This document shows positions 63,497 through 64,000 of a DNA stretch of 64,000 nt, piece after piece. Within the stretch, counting starts at the first letter, position 1. Each line of letters begins with the position of its first letter. The position numbers were made by a program, and so were the translations under genes. Source of the DNA: Macrotis lagotis (lineage: Eukaryota; Chordata; Mammalia; Peramelemorphia; Peramelidae); assembly GCF_037893015.1 (NCBI RefSeq), contig NC_133666.1, forward strand, positions 257,678,294 through 257,742,293. The letters run 5' to 3'. The notes beneath the pieces are model-generated. The model had not been told where the DNA came from and searched no databases. It saw only the letters and a list, made by a program, of their open reading frames with translations.

Positions 63497-64000
63497 TTTT
63501 TAATGCATTCTGTTATCTTCTCCTGTTTTATGGTACAGTTCATACCATTCACATTTACAGTTAAGATTACGAATTTTGTATTTCCTTCCATTTATATTTT
63601 TCTCTTTCCTTTTCTCTTATTCCTCCTCACCAAAATTTTACTACCTTTCTCTTTTGGCTTTTCTTTTAAAAATTTAACGTTCAGTTTATTTTCACATATA
63701 CCTTTGCCTTCCTTTTTATCAGAATCTTCTTCCCTTATCTTTCCCTTTCCCAGTCTCCTCTTCACAGTAGATTAAGTTAGATTTTTAAATCTAATGGGAA
63801 TGTATCTTATTCCCTTTCTGGGTTAAAGCTATCAAATAGAATTTACTGAGCATTTAGATTCTCCCTTCTTTCCATCTAAAATTATAAATCTTTGTGCCTC
63901 TTCCCTTGATGCTATTTATTACTCTAATGCTGTTAATCAGGTATCACCTATCACAGTTTGAATATTTGATTTTTTGATAAGCTCATATTGTTATCAAGGT

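Larger units (their letters stand above)
59095..64000 (-). mobile_element. L1 LINE, 3' UTR and ORF2, antisense, running off the right edge
   Basis: The minus strand ends at about 59095 in an A-rich tail. Its 3' UTR is the common marsupial type (plus-strand GCCAATCCCCAATAGATGGGC at about 59668). ORF2 then runs to the window edge: a C-terminal piece in a 91-codon minus frame at 60021-60296 (SSDKGLISKMYRELNQIYKV), an RT-region [15 protein letters not shown] motif at 61031-61222, and the endonuclease region from about 62.4 kb on. Frames are broken by stops. Two SINEs are inserted. The 5' part lies outside the window. Confidence 0.88.

Noticed and set aside
1..64000. tRNA genes
   Set aside because: A- and B-box-like sequences occur only in SINE heads, followed by CORE sequence and A-rich tails; no cloverleaf found by eye.
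1..64000. CRISPR arrays, operons or other prokaryotic systems
   Set aside because: All tandem structure is microsatellite; SINEs, L1s, a solo LTR and a processed pseudogene show a mammalian nuclear genome.

Overview
The window looks like marsupial nuclear DNA, probably from an Australian (australidelphian) lineage such as a dasyurid. It is AT-rich and poor in CpG. It is crowded with marsupial CORE-SINEs (a young tRNA-headed family whose antisense copies begin with a poly(T)-flanked GTTTTTGCAAGGCAA motif, older Mar1-like copies, RTE-tailed copies and MIR relics) and with marsupial-type L1 LINEs. The species call rests only on repeat style and is tentative. I see no intact protein-coding gene. 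Almost all open frames are pieces of L1 ORF1 or ORF2, antisense shadows, or microsatellite translations.

Layout: 0-5.2 kb holds old minus-strand L1 3' halves with SINE insertions. 5.2-7.5 kb is relic MIRs and unassigned sequence. 7.5-13.4 kb is a minus-strand L1 that keeps its 5' end but lacks its 3' end. 13.4-16.3 kb is unassigned DNA followed by an ancient mammal-type repeat. 16.4-26.3 kb is one old plus-strand L1 that has been hit repeatedly by a solo LTR with a 4-bp target duplication, two ORF1-only 'half-L1' elements, and SINEs nested in SINEs. 26.4-34.8 kb is L1, MIR and SINE relics with unique DNA between them. 34.85-37.5 kb is a third half-L1 next to an inverted fragment of the same subfamily. 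37.5-45 kb is unique DNA with SINE and L1 pieces. 45.07-47.88 kb is a fourth half-L1. 48-51.2 kb is unique DNA with SINE and MIR pieces. 51.76-53.19 kb is a processed pseudogene of the ETS transcription factor EHF, including 3'UTR. 53.4-57.87 kb is an internally deleted minus-strand L1 carrying a compound microsatellite and an LTR-like insertion. 57.9-59.1 kb is mostly unassigned. From 59.1 kb to the right edge is the 3' UTR and ORF2 of another minus-strand L1.

The most interesting content is the half-L1 family. Four separate copies have an L1 5'UTR and ORF1, then a 3' UTR that resembles the ORF1-ORF2 spacer of ordinary L1, then a private tail, with no ORF2. Two of them (20.9-24.0 kb and 45.1-47.9 kb) share antisense SINE modules embedded in the 3' UTR with the same junction. 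The other two lack these modules at the matching position, so SINEs were captured by the master element and spread with it. ORF1-only 'HAL1' elements are known in mammals. The SINE-loaded version is what I would check for novelty. None of these elements looks able to act today: every ORF1 is broken.
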